Shown here: positions 7,938 to 16,017 of the stretch, in pieces
How the letters are laid out: each line of letters opens with the position of its first letter
How positions within the stretch are numbered: the stretch's first letter is position 1
Assembly (NCBI GenBank): GCA_017440935.1
Contig: JAFSAO010000022.1
Coordinates: 62,001-126,000 of the forward strand
Length of the DNA: 64,000 nt
Direction of reading: 5' to 3'
Origin: Opitutales bacterium
Lineage (GTDB): Bacteria; Verrucomicrobiota; Verrucomicrobiia; Opitutales; UBA953
Position numbers and translations under genes: made by a program
The notes under the pieces: model-generated
Told to the model about the DNA's origin: nothing
Seen by the model: the letters and a program-made list of their open reading frames with translations, nothing else
The model's database searches: none

Positions 7938-8777
7938 ATGACTTCCGACACAACAATTTCGGACACGGGAACGGAAATTTCCCTCGAAAACGTAAGTTTT
8001 TCCTACGGCGAAAAATCCGTTCTGCGCAACATCAACCTTCACATCAAAAACGGAGAATTCGTCTCGCTTCTCGGAGCAAGCGGTAGCGGGAAAACCACCC
8101 TGCTCCGCCTGCTTGCGGGACTGGAAAAACCGTCGGCGGGAACGATTACCGACTCCGGTCGCAACATTACTGCACCGTCCCTGCAACGCAGTTTCGTTTT
8201 TCAAAACTACTCGCTGTTCCCGTGGTTTTCTCTGCGGGAGAACATTGCGCTCGCCATAAAAAAAGCGCATCCGGAACTGAGCCGGGCGCGCCGCCTCGTG
8301 CTCGCTCGGAAACATCTGGAACTCGTCGGACTGGCAGATGCCGTCAAAAAATACCCGTTTGAGCTTTCCGGCGGGATGCAACAACGCGGAGCCATTGCCC
8401 GCGCACTCGCGCTTGGCGCACCCGTTTTGCTGATGGACGAACCGTTCGGCGCGCTCGATCCCGTGAACCGTTCCCGCTTGCAGGATTTGTTGCTCTCGGT
8501 CTGGCGAAATGCCGAACGCGAACGAAAAACCGTCGTTTTTGTCACTCACGATGTGGACGAAGCGATTTTGCTCAGCGACCGCGTCGTGATGCTCGGTTCT
8601 TCTCCGGCGGGCATCATCGACGAAATTCAAATCGACCTCCCACGTCCGCGTTCCCGCCGGATTCTCTCGGAGAGTGATGAATTTCGCCGCCTGCGGGAAC
8701 ACATCCAAAACCGTTTCCGCGCCGAAGTTTCCCGCGCGCTGGGCGGGATAGTCACGGGCGACGGAGACGCTATCTGA
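7938..8777 (+). CDS. ABC importer ATPase, SsuB/TauB type
   Basis: 279 aa. An AGGAG ribosome-binding site precedes the ATG at 7938. It shows Walker A GASGSGKTT, the Q-loop in VFQNYSLFPW, the signature LSGGMQQRGAIARALA, Walker B VLLMDEPFGALD and the switch histidine in VFVTHDVDEA. It energises the importer formed with the substrate-binding protein (6890-7924) and permease (8806-9576). The C-terminal tail (~residue 220 onward) is typical of the nitrate/sulfonate/taurine subfamily, with IDLPRPRSR. Confidence 0.93.
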   Translation: MTSDTTISDTGTEISLENVSFSYGEKSVLRNINLHIKNGEFVSLLGASGSGKTTLLRLLAGLEKPSAGTITDSGRNITAPSLQRSFVFQNYSLFPWFSLRENIALAIKKAHPELSRARRLVLARKHLELVGLADAVKKYPFELSGGMQQRGAIARALALGAPVLLMDEPFGALDPVNRSRLQDLLLSVWRNAERERKTVVFVTHDVDEAILLSDRVVMLGSSPAGIIDEIQIDLPRPRSRRILSESDEFRRLREHIQNRFRAEVSRALGGIVTGDGDAI

Positions 8778-8805
8778 AAATATCCACCATTCGCAACGAA
8801 TCATT

Positions 8806-9576
8806 ATGAACAAAAAAATCGTATCGCTATTTTCATTACGACAGAAGGAAGGAATCGTTTTCCTGCTGGCGCTACTCGGAATCTGGACGCTGATTTCCAC
8901 ACAGTTTTCCTTCGCGGCGGACTACCTTTTCCCCACGCCGAAAGCGGTTGCAATTTCGCTTTGGGAAAATTTTCCGGAGCTTCTGGAAGGCACACTCTCG
9001 TCCTTTTTGATTCTTGTTCCGGCATTTCTCGGCGCAATTTTCCTCGGCATCATTCTCGGAATCGTCGCGGGAACGACGCCGTGGGTAAATCGTCTGCTCG
9101 GACCGTTTTCGCGTTTTGCCGCGCCGATTCCGACGACGATTTACATTCCTTACGCAATCGCCCTGCTTCCGGGATTTGAGTCCGCCGCCGGATTCGTCAT
9201 TTTCATCGGTGCCTTCTGGCCGATTTTTCTCAACACGACCACGGGAGCGTCCAACGTTCCCGCGCATTTCCGCGAAAACGCGCGCACGTTGGAACTCGGT
9301 TGGTTTGAATACCGCGCAAAAATCGTGTTCCCGAGCGCGCTCCCGCACATTTTTTCGGGCGTAGGAATCGGGTTGGTTTTCGCGTTCATTCTGCTGACGG
9401 TTGCAGAGCTCTTTGGCGCATCGTCAGGACTTGGGCGCTTTGTCCAACTCTCCGCAGACTACGCGGAATACACGCGTATGGTTGCCGGAATTCTCTACGT
9501 CGGCGTTGTCGTTTTTCTCTGCAGCGCATTTCTCGATTTTCTTAAACACCGCATTCTCTTTTGGAAAAAACTATGA
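8806..9576 (+). CDS. ABC importer permease, SsuC/TauC type
   Basis: 256 aa inner-membrane subunit with about six hydrophobic helices, for example GIVFLLALLGIWTLIS near the N-terminus and GIGLVFAFILLTVAELFGA towards the C-terminus. The EAA-like coupling loop is around residues 160-180 (ARTLELGWFEYRAKIVFPSA). Its stop codon overlaps the ATG of the next gene (ATGA, 9573-9576), so the transporter and CoA-transferase genes are translationally coupled. This is the strongest evidence that they act in one pathway. Confidence 0.92.
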   Translation: MNKKIVSLFSLRQKEGIVFLLALLGIWTLISTQFSFAADYLFPTPKAVAISLWENFPELLEGTLSSFLILVPAFLGAIFLGIILGIVAGTTPWVNRLLGPFSRFAAPIPTTIYIPYAIALLPGFESAAGFVIFIGAFWPIFLNTTTGASNVPAHFRENARTLELGWFEYRAKIVFPSALPHIFSGVGIGLVFAFILLTVAELFGASSGLGRFVQLSADYAEYTRMVAGILYVGVVVFLCSAFLDFLKHRILFWKKL

Positions 9577-10592
9577 GTATCCGATCTTCAATTACGCAAA
9601 ATAAACTGATTACGCTGAGTGGTGCCGTGCGGTTTTACACGCACGACGGGCAACAAATCGCCACCAACGGGCTTCCCGTCGGAGCCGAACCCGTCGCCTT
9701 CGCGCGGGAACTTCTCCGGCAGAAGCGAAAGAATCTTCACGTCGTCAGCACCTGTGCGTCCTCTGCATTGAATCTGCTTTGCGGCGCGGGAGCGGTCTCC
9801 AAAATGGAAGGCGGTTTTTCCGGATTGGAGGTTTTCGGATTTTCCAACGGGATCCGCCGCGCGGTGGAAAGCGGGCAATCCGTTTGGGAAGATTATTCCA
9901 ATCTTGCGATGCCGCTTCGCTATCTCGCGGGAGCGCTGAACATTCCGTTCTTTCCGGCAAATGTCTGCATCGGTTCAGACATTCAAAATCGTAGCGCATT
10001 CGGCGGAAACGCAGACGGGAACGAAAAAATTCCGCTCGTCGCCGATCCGTTTTCCGGAAAGAAAGTCGGAGCACTGAGTCCGCTCACGCCGGATCTTGCC
10101 GTTATTTACGTTCCGTTTGCCGATGCCGCAGGCAACGCGATCATTCTCGGTTCGGAATGGGCAAGCGTAGAACTTTCCCGCGCGGCAAAAAAACTCATCA
10201 TTATCGCCGACAACATTGTCGACGGCGCGTGCATTCGCCAATACCCGAACCTCGTGAGAATTCCCGCAGAACTCGTTTCCGCCGTCGTTTGGCATCCGTT
10301 TGCCGCTTGGCCGAACAGCTCTCCGGGGCTCTACGATTCCGACGAAATCCATATTCGCGAACTCAATGCTGCGCTCAAAACCGAAGCGGGAACGCAGGAA
10401 TACATCGAAAAGTTTGTCGTTCCCGCAGGAACTCCGAAAGCGCTACGGGAACTCATCGGCGAAGAAAAAATCTCCGAACTGACGGCAACACCGAGCGCAT
10501 TTCTCGCAGACCCTTACAGGAAATGGATTCTTTCGGAAGAAGAAATCGAAAAACTTTTGAACGCACGGAAAACCTCAACAGAAATTAAATAA
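9573..10592 (+). CDS. Family I CoA-transferase alpha subunit (glutaconate CoA-transferase-like)
   Basis: 339 aa from the ATG at 9573, which overlaps the permease stop. It resembles GctA/IpdA-type alpha subunits, with LHVVSTCASSALNLLCGAG, the DYSNLAMPLRYLAGALNIPFFP region and VWHPFAAWPNSSPGLY. The alpha subunit binds CoA and the acid substrate, while the catalytic Glu is on the beta subunit encoded next (1-base overlap). Family members transfer CoA between short dicarboxylic or related acids. IpdAB relatives instead hydrolyse a ring. The substrate here is unknown. Context (importer, crotonase, metY) suggests it activates an imported acid. Confidence 0.85.
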   Translation: MSIRSSITQNKLITLSGAVRFYTHDGQQIATNGLPVGAEPVAFARELLRQKRKNLHVVSTCASSALNLLCGAGAVSKMEGGFSGLEVFGFSNGIRRAVESGQSVWEDYSNLAMPLRYLAGALNIPFFPANVCIGSDIQNRSAFGGNADGNEKIPLVADPFSGKKVGALSPLTPDLAVIYVPFADAAGNAIILGSEWASVELSRAAKKLIIIADNIVDGACIRQYPNLVRIPAELVSAVVWHPFAAWPNSSPGLYDSDEIHIRELNAALKTEAGTQEYIEKFVVPAGTPKALRELIGEEKISELTATPSAFLADPYRKWILSEEEIEKLLNARKTSTEIK

Positions 10593-11383
10593 TGGATACA
10601 GAATTTACACGACAGGAAGCAATGGCGATAGCGACCGGGCGGGAACTCCGCGACGGCGAACTCGCAATTTTCGGAGTCGGGTTGAGTATGCTCGCCGGAT
10701 ATTTTGCCCAAGAAAACCACGCACCGCGTCTGCGTAGCTTCACCGAAGGCGGCGTGTTCGGAGCAAGACCCGTCGGCGGACTCCCGTGGGGTATCGAATG
10801 CACGCGCATTTCGTCGAACGCGACTTCGTTTTCCGGTGCGATTGACGCGCTCGGTTGCCTCGTCGCCTCCGGGCGCTGCGATGTCGGCATCATCGGCGCG
10901 GCGCAAGTCGATAAATTCGGGAACGTAAACACGACCGGGATTTGGGCAAACGGCGTTCCCGACGCATCGTTCCCGCCGCCCAAAACGCGGTTGAACGGTT
11001 CCGGCGGAGCAAACGACATCGCCTGCGGATGCAAGCGCTTCATCATTATGGCGGCGCACGAAAAAAAGCGCTTTGTCGAGCGCGTTGACTACATTTCCTC
11101 GCCCGGATTTTTAGACGGCAAAGGCGCACGGGAACGCCACGGCTTCATCGGAAACGGACCTTCGGCGATTGTTACGACGCTCGGTATTTTGCGACCGAAT
11201 CCGCAGAGCTGCGAGTTTGAGATTTCCGGATGGTTCTCGTTTTCTTCGCCCGGAGAAATCCGGGAAAACACCGGCTGGAAAATCCGCCTGAGCACCGATG
11301 CCCGACAAATTCCCGACCCGACAAAAAGCGAACTCGAAGCCCTCCGCCGCGTCGATATCACGGGAGCTCTCCGGAAAAGCTGA
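10592..11383 (+). CDS. Family I CoA-transferase beta subunit (glutaconate CoA-transferase-like)
   Basis: 263 aa; its ATG overlaps the alpha-subunit stop by one base. It contains RSFTEGGVFGARPVGG, where Glu52 lies at the position expected for the catalytic glutamate that forms the glutamyl-CoA thioester. This argues for true transferase activity rather than the IpdB-type ring-hydrolase that lacks this residue. Other GctB-like segments are ISSNATSFSGAIDALG, GIIGAAQVDKFGNVN and GSGGANDIAC. It forms a heteromer with the 9573-10592 product in the cytosol. Confidence 0.87.
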   Translation: MDTEFTRQEAMAIATGRELRDGELAIFGVGLSMLAGYFAQENHAPRLRSFTEGGVFGARPVGGLPWGIECTRISSNATSFSGAIDALGCLVASGRCDVGIIGAAQVDKFGNVNTTGIWANGVPDASFPPPKTRLNGSGGANDIACGCKRFIIMAAHEKKRFVERVDYISSPGFLDGKGARERHGFIGNGPSAIVTTLGILRPNPQSCEFEISGWFSFSSPGEIRENTGWKIRLSTDARQIPDPTKSELEALRRVDITGALRKS

Positions 11384-11421
11384 GACCCGGAATTCCATTT
11401 TTTCATAAAAAATAAACCATC

Positions 11422-12192
11422 ATGAATACTGTTATCTATTCCTCTGCGGACGGGATCGCCCGCATCACCATCAACAAACCGAATTCGCGCAACAGCCTTT
11501 CGCTCGAAACCTTGCGTGAATTACAAGCCGCGTTCGAACGCGCTGACTCAGACGCGGGAACGCGCGTCGTCATTCTCGCCGGAAACGGTCCCGCGTTTTG
11601 CGCCGGACACGACCTGAAGGAAATTCGCGCCAACGCCGGAAACGATGCCTACGCGAAAGAACTTTTCGACACCTGCGCAAAACTGATGCTCACCATCACG
11701 CGCATTTCCAAACCGGTAATCGCCCGCGTTCAGGGCATTGCAACGGCGGCGGGAGCGCAACTTGTCGCCACGGCGGATTTGGCTATCGCAGCGGACAATT
11801 CGCGTTTCGGGACGCCGGGCGTAAACATCGGTCTCTTTTGCTCCACGCCGATGGTTGCGCTCTCCCGCAATGTTTCCCGCAAACACGCGCTGGAAATGCT
11901 TTTGCTCGGAGATCTCGTTCCCGCCGAGGACGCATATCGCTTCGGCTTGGTCAACCGCATCGTTCCCGAAGCGGAACTCGATGCCGCAGTCGATGCATTG
12001 GCGAAAAAAATCGCCTCGAAATCGCCCGTCGCCGTCAAAACCGGGAAAGCCGCGTTTTACAAACAACTCGAATACGGGCTCGACGAAGCCTACGCCTACA
12101 CGGCACAAGTCATGGCGGAAAATCTCCGAAGCTGCGATGCCGACGAAGGCATTTGCGCCTTCATCGAAAAACGCGCTCCCGCGTGGAAATGA
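11422..12192 (+). CDS. Enoyl-CoA hydratase/isomerase (crotonase superfamily)
   Basis: 256 aa crotonase fold with the oxyanion-hole segments FCAGHDLKE (around residue 58) and ATAAGAQLVATADLAIA (around 113). GTPGVNIGLFCSTPMVALSRN carries the region where catalytic Glu residues usually sit. The usual second Glu (GAVPGA-type loop) is not obvious, so the reaction may not be simple hydration; crotonases also act as hydrolases, isomerases and, as in DmdD, thiol-releasing hydratases. It lies 38 bases after the CoA-transferase and probably acts on the acyl-CoA that enzyme makes. Confidence 0.87.
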   Translation: MNTVIYSSADGIARITINKPNSRNSLSLETLRELQAAFERADSDAGTRVVILAGNGPAFCAGHDLKEIRANAGNDAYAKELFDTCAKLMLTITRISKPVIARVQGIATAAGAQLVATADLAIAADNSRFGTPGVNIGLFCSTPMVALSRNVSRKHALEMLLLGDLVPAEDAYRFGLVNRIVPEAELDAAVDALAKKIASKSPVAVKTGKAAFYKQLEYGLDEAYAYTAQVMAENLRSCDADEGICAFIEKRAPAWK

Positions 12193-12237
12193 AATAAGAC
12201 TTAGGAATGAGAAATTAGAAATGAGGAATTAAGAAAA
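12193..12237 (+). repeat. AATTAGGAATGAG-type AT-rich intergenic repeat
   Basis: The short gap before metY contains TTAGGAATGAGAAATTAG, then AAATGAGGAATTAAG. The same degenerate unit recurs at 5227-5257, 32570-32635 and 39795-39872. Confidence 0.6.
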
Positions 12238-13539
12238 ATGAATTCTTCTTCCGAAAGAATCTTCGGATTTGAAACCCGGCAAGTCCACGCCGGGCACATT
12301 CCCGATGCGGAAACAGGCGCGCGCGCCGTGCCGATTTACCAAAGCAGTTCCTTCGTTTTTGAGAGTGCGGAACAGGCGGCTCGCCTTTTCGGGCTCAAAG
12401 ATTACGGAGATATTTACACGCGAATCAGCAATCCGACAACGGCTGTTCTCGAAGAACGCCTCGCGTCGCTTGAAAATGCGACGGGAGCGGTCGTCGTTGC
12501 CAGCGGAATGTCGGCGCAGTTTCTCACGTTTCTTACGCTTTTGGAGCCGGGAGACGAAGTTGTCGCGTCTTCACACCTTTACGGCGGGAGCGCAACTCAA
12601 CTCACGCACACGCTGAAAAAACTTTCCGTGAAAGTCTCTTTCGTCGCCCCGAACGACGTTCCCGCGTGGAAAGCGGCGATTACGCCAAAAACAAAACTGC
12701 TCTACGGAGAAACCGTCGGAAATCCGAGCGGAAGCGTTCTCGACTTAGAGCCGATCGGAAAACTTGCGAAAGCTCACGGCATTCCGTTTGTCGTCGACAA
12801 CACGCTCGCTACGCCGTGGCTTTGCCGCCCGGCGGACTTCGGCGCGAACATCATTCTCTACTCCGCTACAAAATTTCTGAGCGGCCACGGGAACGCGATT
12901 CTCGGCGCTGTCGTCGATGCGGGCAATTTCGATTTCAAGCGCACGCCAAGTATCGCCGCGCCCGATCCGGCCTATCACAATTTGCGTTTTTACGACACGT
13001 TCGGGCATTACGGTTTTCTGATGAAATTGCGTATGGTTTCCCTGCGCGACATCGGCGCGTCCGCGTCTCCGATGAATTCGTTTCTCGCAATACAAGGTCT
13101 GGAAACGCTTTCTCTGCGTATGGAACGCCACATTTACAACGCTCAAAAAATCGCCGAGTTTTTGGAAAAACACTCGCTCGTCGAGTGGGTTTCCTACCCC
13201 GGTTTGAACTCAAGCCCGTATCACGCGCTCGCAAAAAAATATTTGCCGCGCGGCGCAGGCGGAGTGCTCTCGTTCGGGCTCAAAGGTTCGCGGGAACAGG
13301 CGCGGGAACGCGGAGTAAAATTCATTGAGGCATTGCAGATTTTTTCGCATCTCGCAAACATCGGAGACGTGCGTAGCCTCGTCATTCATCCGGCGTCGAC
13401 AACGCACCAACAACTCACGACGGAGGAGCTCGATGCGGCGGGCGTCCCTCCGGAGCTCATCCGCATTTCCGCAGGCATCGAAAATATTGAGGATTTAACA
13501 TGGGATCTGAACAGAGCATTGCATGCAGCATCCGCCTAA
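12238..13539 (+). CDS. metY: O-acetylhomoserine sulfhydrylase (MetY-type, PLP-dependent)
   Basis: Makes homocysteine or methionine from O-acetylhomoserine plus sulfide or methanethiol, with pyridoxal phosphate. 433 aa, the usual length. Motifs are YTRISNPTTAVLEERLASLE near residue 60, ASGMSAQFL, VVDNTLATPWLCRP and the Schiff-base Lys212 in YSATKFLSGHGNA. The long form with the LRFYDTFGHYGF insertion is typical of MetY rather than MetB or MetZ. It follows the importer, CoA-transferase and crotonase genes with only 45 bases between and overlaps the next gene by 40 bases. It is therefore placed to capture sulfur released by the upstream enzymes (inference). Confidence 0.93.
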   Translation: MNSSSERIFGFETRQVHAGHIPDAETGARAVPIYQSSSFVFESAEQAARLFGLKDYGDIYTRISNPTTAVLEERLASLENATGAVVVASGMSAQFLTFLTLLEPGDEVVASSHLYGGSATQLTHTLKKLSVKVSFVAPNDVPAWKAAITPKTKLLYGETVGNPSGSVLDLEPIGKLAKAHGIPFVVDNTLATPWLCRPADFGANIILYSATKFLSGHGNAILGAVVDAGNFDFKRTPSIAAPDPAYHNLRFYDTFGHYGFLMKLRMVSLRDIGASASPMNSFLAIQGLETLSLRMERHIYNAQKIAEFLEKHSLVEWVSYPGLNSSPYHALAKKYLPRGAGGVLSFGLKGSREQARERGVKFIEALQIFSHLANIGDVRSLVIHPASTTHQQLTTEELDAAGVPPELIRISAGIENIEDLTWDLNRALHAASA

Positions 13540-14033
13540 ATTCGTCGCTGACCGACGAACAAAAGGCGCGGTTTCAAAATGACGAAACCATCCGAAGGAT
13601 TCTCGCCCGCAAAGGGACAATTGCCGTCGTCGGACTTTCCGCCGACCCGCAAAAAGCGAGCCATTTCGTGGCGAGTTATTTCCTCGACCGCGGTTGGAAA
13701 ATCGTTCCCGTGACACCGCGTGCGGGAACAATCCTCGGCATCCCGACTGTTCCCGATTTGCTCTCGATAAACGAGCCGATTGATGTCGTCGACATTTTCC
13801 GCCCGCCGGAAGAAATTCCCGGAATTGTCGAGCAGGCGATAAAAATCGGAGCCAAAGCCGTTTGGATGCAACTGCGCCTCATCGATATTCCCGCTGCGGA
13901 AAAAGCGCTTGCGGCGGGACTCGATGTCGTCGTTGACCGTTGTATCAAAATGGAGCACGGACGCTACGGCGGCGGACTTCACTCCGCCGGCATGAACACG
14001 GAAATCATTTCCGCCCGTCGGCGAAAACTTTGA
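13500..14033 (+). CDS. CoA-binding domain protein (YccU-like)
   Basis: 177 aa single Rossmann-type CoA_binding domain. The nucleotide loop is IAVVGLSADPQKASHFVASY around residue 42, followed by GWKIVPVTPRAGTILGIP, the VDIFRPPEEIP segment and VVDRCIKMEHGRYGG near the C-terminus. The family binds CoA in the cytosol, and its members are often encoded next to O-acetylhomoserine sulfhydrylases. The catalytic or regulatory role is not defined. The start at 13500 lies inside the metY 3' end, indicating translational coupling. It is the last gene of the operon. Confidence 0.87.
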   Translation: MGSEQSIACSIRLNSSLTDEQKARFQNDETIRRILARKGTIAVVGLSADPQKASHFVASYFLDRGWKIVPVTPRAGTILGIPTVPDLLSINEPIDVVDIFRPPEEIPGIVEQAIKIGAKAVWMQLRLIDIPAAEKALAAGLDVVVDRCIKMEHGRYGGGLHSAGMNTEIISARRRKL

Positions 14034-14092
14034 CCAAGAAGCGCTCCGTTCCCGCGAGGCTGTTTGCGGGAACGGAGCGCTTCTTGGTTTTT
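14034..14092 (+). terminator. Strong intrinsic terminator built from the CGTTCCCGC/GCGGGAACG pair
   Basis: Perfect 22-bp stem: arms 14034-14055 and 14066-14087, 10-base loop, then TTTTT. The inner part of each arm is the genome motif (CGTTCCCGC and GCGGGAACG). It ends the 6890-14033 operon. Confidence 0.9.
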
Positions 14093-14175
14093 CCCGGCTA
14101 AATTTCTATTTGCAAAATCAGTCTTGCGGCGTAGCATTTTCTTACAATTTTTTAACCCAGATATACTCCAACCCT

Positions 14176-14883
14176 ATGAAAAATCTTAAAAAACTGCGTA
14201 AAGGCTTTACGCTCATCGAACTCCTCGTCGTTATTGCCATTATCGGCATTCTTGCAGGTCTTGCCTCTCAAGCGATTCCGGCGGCGTTCAACACGGTTTA
14301 CAGAATGCGCGCAACGAACAATCTCCGCTCGATTGCACAATCCTACATCAACTACTCGCAGAGCGGCGCGAAAGCCCGTAACATTTCCAACAAAGGCTCC
14401 AATCCGGAAAAAGGTCAGGCATCCTCCGTTGCCGATTACGCGGAAGTGCTCGCCCGCTACGCCGGCTTGACCTCCGGTAAAGTTTGGTATGTCGATTCCG
14501 ATCCGAATCTTCAAGGCGAACCGCCGGCGACCGTTCTTTCCGAAACGACTTCCGGCACGAACCAGCTCAAGGATCTTTCGCCGATTTCCTGGGCGGTTGT
14601 CGCTAATGCGCAGAAAAACCCGAAAAACCAATCCGGCTACCCGATCGCATGGCTTCGCGGACTCAGCTCGGACGGAACATGGGACGAAAACGCGCCTTTC
14701 GGTGCCAACGCCGGAATCATCGCATTTGCGGACGGTAGCGTCGTTCAGGTTAACAATCTCCAACTCGACGAAGTCCTGATGCGAGCGGACGGCAAAGGCA
14801 CAACCGCCAACTATCAGGAAGCCATCACGTCCGGCAGCGCAGGCGGCAACCTCGTTCCGACCGTTCTCGAAGACAAACCGTAA
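14176..14883 (+). CDS. Type II secretion/type IV pilin-like major pseudopilin
   Basis: 235 aa from the ATG at 14176. A class III leader ends in RKG followed by FTLIELLVVIAIIGILAGLA, the prepilin peptidase site and hydrophobic helix that are conserved in type IV pilins and GspG pseudopilins. A soluble domain follows, with an H-X-D-like C-terminal segment (GIIAFADGSVVQVN), as in the abundant verrucomicrobial and planctomycete prepilin-like proteins. No other secretion or pilus gene is adjacent. It is located between two strong terminators, so it is monocistronic. If the RCGGGAACG motif is an uptake signal, a pilin of this class could be relevant, but nothing here proves that. Confidence 0.85.
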   Translation: MKNLKKLRKGFTLIELLVVIAIIGILAGLASQAIPAAFNTVYRMRATNNLRSIAQSYINYSQSGAKARNISNKGSNPEKGQASSVADYAEVLARYAGLTSGKVWYVDSDPNLQGEPPATVLSETTSGTNQLKDLSPISWAVVANAQKNPKNQSGYPIAWLRGLSSDGTWDENAPFGANAGIIAFADGSVVQVNNLQLDEVLMRADGKGTTANYQEAITSGSAGGNLVPTVLEDKP

Positions 14884-14906
14884 TCGGTTTTGCTTCCGAA
14901 ACAAAA

Positions 14907-14938
14907 AAAACGCGCTTCTTCCCGGGAGCGCGTTTTTT
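14907..14938 (+). terminator. Intrinsic terminator of the pseudopilin gene
   Basis: AAAACGCGCT (14907-14916) pairs with AGCGCGTTTT (14927-14936), with a 10-base loop, followed by TT. The A-rich 5' side makes it bidirectional, also serving menC readthrough on the minus strand. Confidence 0.8.
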
Positions 14939-14960
14939 GTGCAGAAAAATAACGACAATA

Positions 14961-15860
14961 TCAGCCTAACCCGAACGGGCGACGGCGATTCTCGGCAATG
15001 CGGGAACACGCTAAGCGCAATGCGTCCGTTCCCGCCGAAGAATTTTCAAAAACCGTGGAAATTACGACATCCGCGCCGTGCGAATTTTCGAGCCACGCCA
15101 AAAGCCGCCGAAAATCCGATACCAGCAAAGGCTTCACGACAGCGACAACACGCGTATAGCACGGGAACGCCCACGGATCGCGAACGGATTCGTCGAGAGC
15201 GAATTTCGCTTCCGTCGCACCTGAAAATTCAAAAATTTTTTCATCATTTTTCGGAGAAGGCGGAAGCGGCTGTTCAAAAAAATCTGTGCCCGGCAGGTTA
15301 GACAGCTCGGCGAGTCTCGGAAGCGCCTCCGCCGAAAATGCGCCATTGGCGTCAAAGCGCACCCGTGTTCCCGCGGGAACACCGCACAAAATTTTCTCGC
15401 AAAAATTCAGCTCCGCCGCTTGCTCCTCCAAGCCTATTTTAATTTTGAAAACGGAAAATCCGGTAACGCGTTCCCGCGCAATTTCTTCGAGTATTTTTTC
15501 CGGAGAATCTTCGCGGGAACGGCGGATTAACTTTGCGCAGAGTCTTTGTTGCGGACCGGAAGCATTCCGGCAATCCGGATTTTCGAGAAAAAACTTTGCC
15601 GCGGAAAACGCGTGAGCCGTGCAAGGCAGACTTTCGGGAATTTCGTCCGGAACACAAGGACCGCAACTTTGCAAAAACGCTTCCGCGTCCGCAAGCGTTT
15701 CGCACCCGAAGCCGTCCCACGGAGCGATTTCTCCGCACGAAGAATCACCGAAAGCGTCTTCGATTCTGACGACCAAACTTTCGCGATACGGGAACGTTCC
15801 TCGGGAAGTTTTTACGGGAACGCCGAACGGCTTTGAAAATTTTTCGCAGGAAAAACGCAT
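14961..15860 (-). CDS. menC: o-Succinylbenzoate synthase (enolase superfamily)
   Basis: Dehydrates SHCHC to o-succinylbenzoate in menaquinone synthesis. 299 aa. Catalytic pieces of the superfamily are all visible: FKIKIG (Lys139/Lys141), DANGA (Asp170), FEQPLPP (Glu196), ALDES (Asp223-Glu224) and VVKPLLV (Lys243). Sequence around SGADVVIS-type and TVFENSSAG near the C-terminus fits OSBS rather than muconate cycloisomerase. No other men gene is adjacent in this window. The gene is unusually rich in the RCGGGAACG motif (about eight copies within 900 bases). Confidence 0.85.
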   Translation of the reverse strand: MRFSCEKFSKPFGVPVKTSRGTFPYRESLVVRIEDAFGDSSCGEIAPWDGFGCETLADAEAFLQSCGPCVPDEIPESLPCTAHAFSAAKFFLENPDCRNASGPQQRLCAKLIRRSREDSPEKILEEIARERVTGFSVFKIKIGLEEQAAELNFCEKILCGVPAGTRVRFDANGAFSAEALPRLAELSNLPGTDFFEQPLPPSPKNDEKIFEFSGATEAKFALDESVRDPWAFPCYTRVVAVVKPLLVSDFRRLLAWLENSHGADVVISTVFENSSAGTDALRLACSRIAENRRRPFGLG

Positions 15861-15961
15861 ACTTTTCCGAAACTCTAAAATCCACAGAAAAATCCTTCAA
15901 CGACTAAGCGGGAAGAGCCGACAAAAAAGAAGAAAAGATTTTGGGATTCCGATGAAAAAAC

Positions 15962-15997
15962 AAACGTTCCCGCGGAAAAAATCCTGCGGGAACGTTT
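15962..15997 (-). terminator. Motif-based terminator of the deoA-like gene
   Basis: AAACGTTCCCGC (15962-15973) pairs with GCGGGAACGTTT (15986-15997). Read on the minus strand it is followed by TTTGTTTTTTC. It lies 20 bases after the 16018 stop codon. Confidence 0.85.
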
Positions 15998-16017
15998 TGC
16001 TTTCGCGTTTTCGCAAA

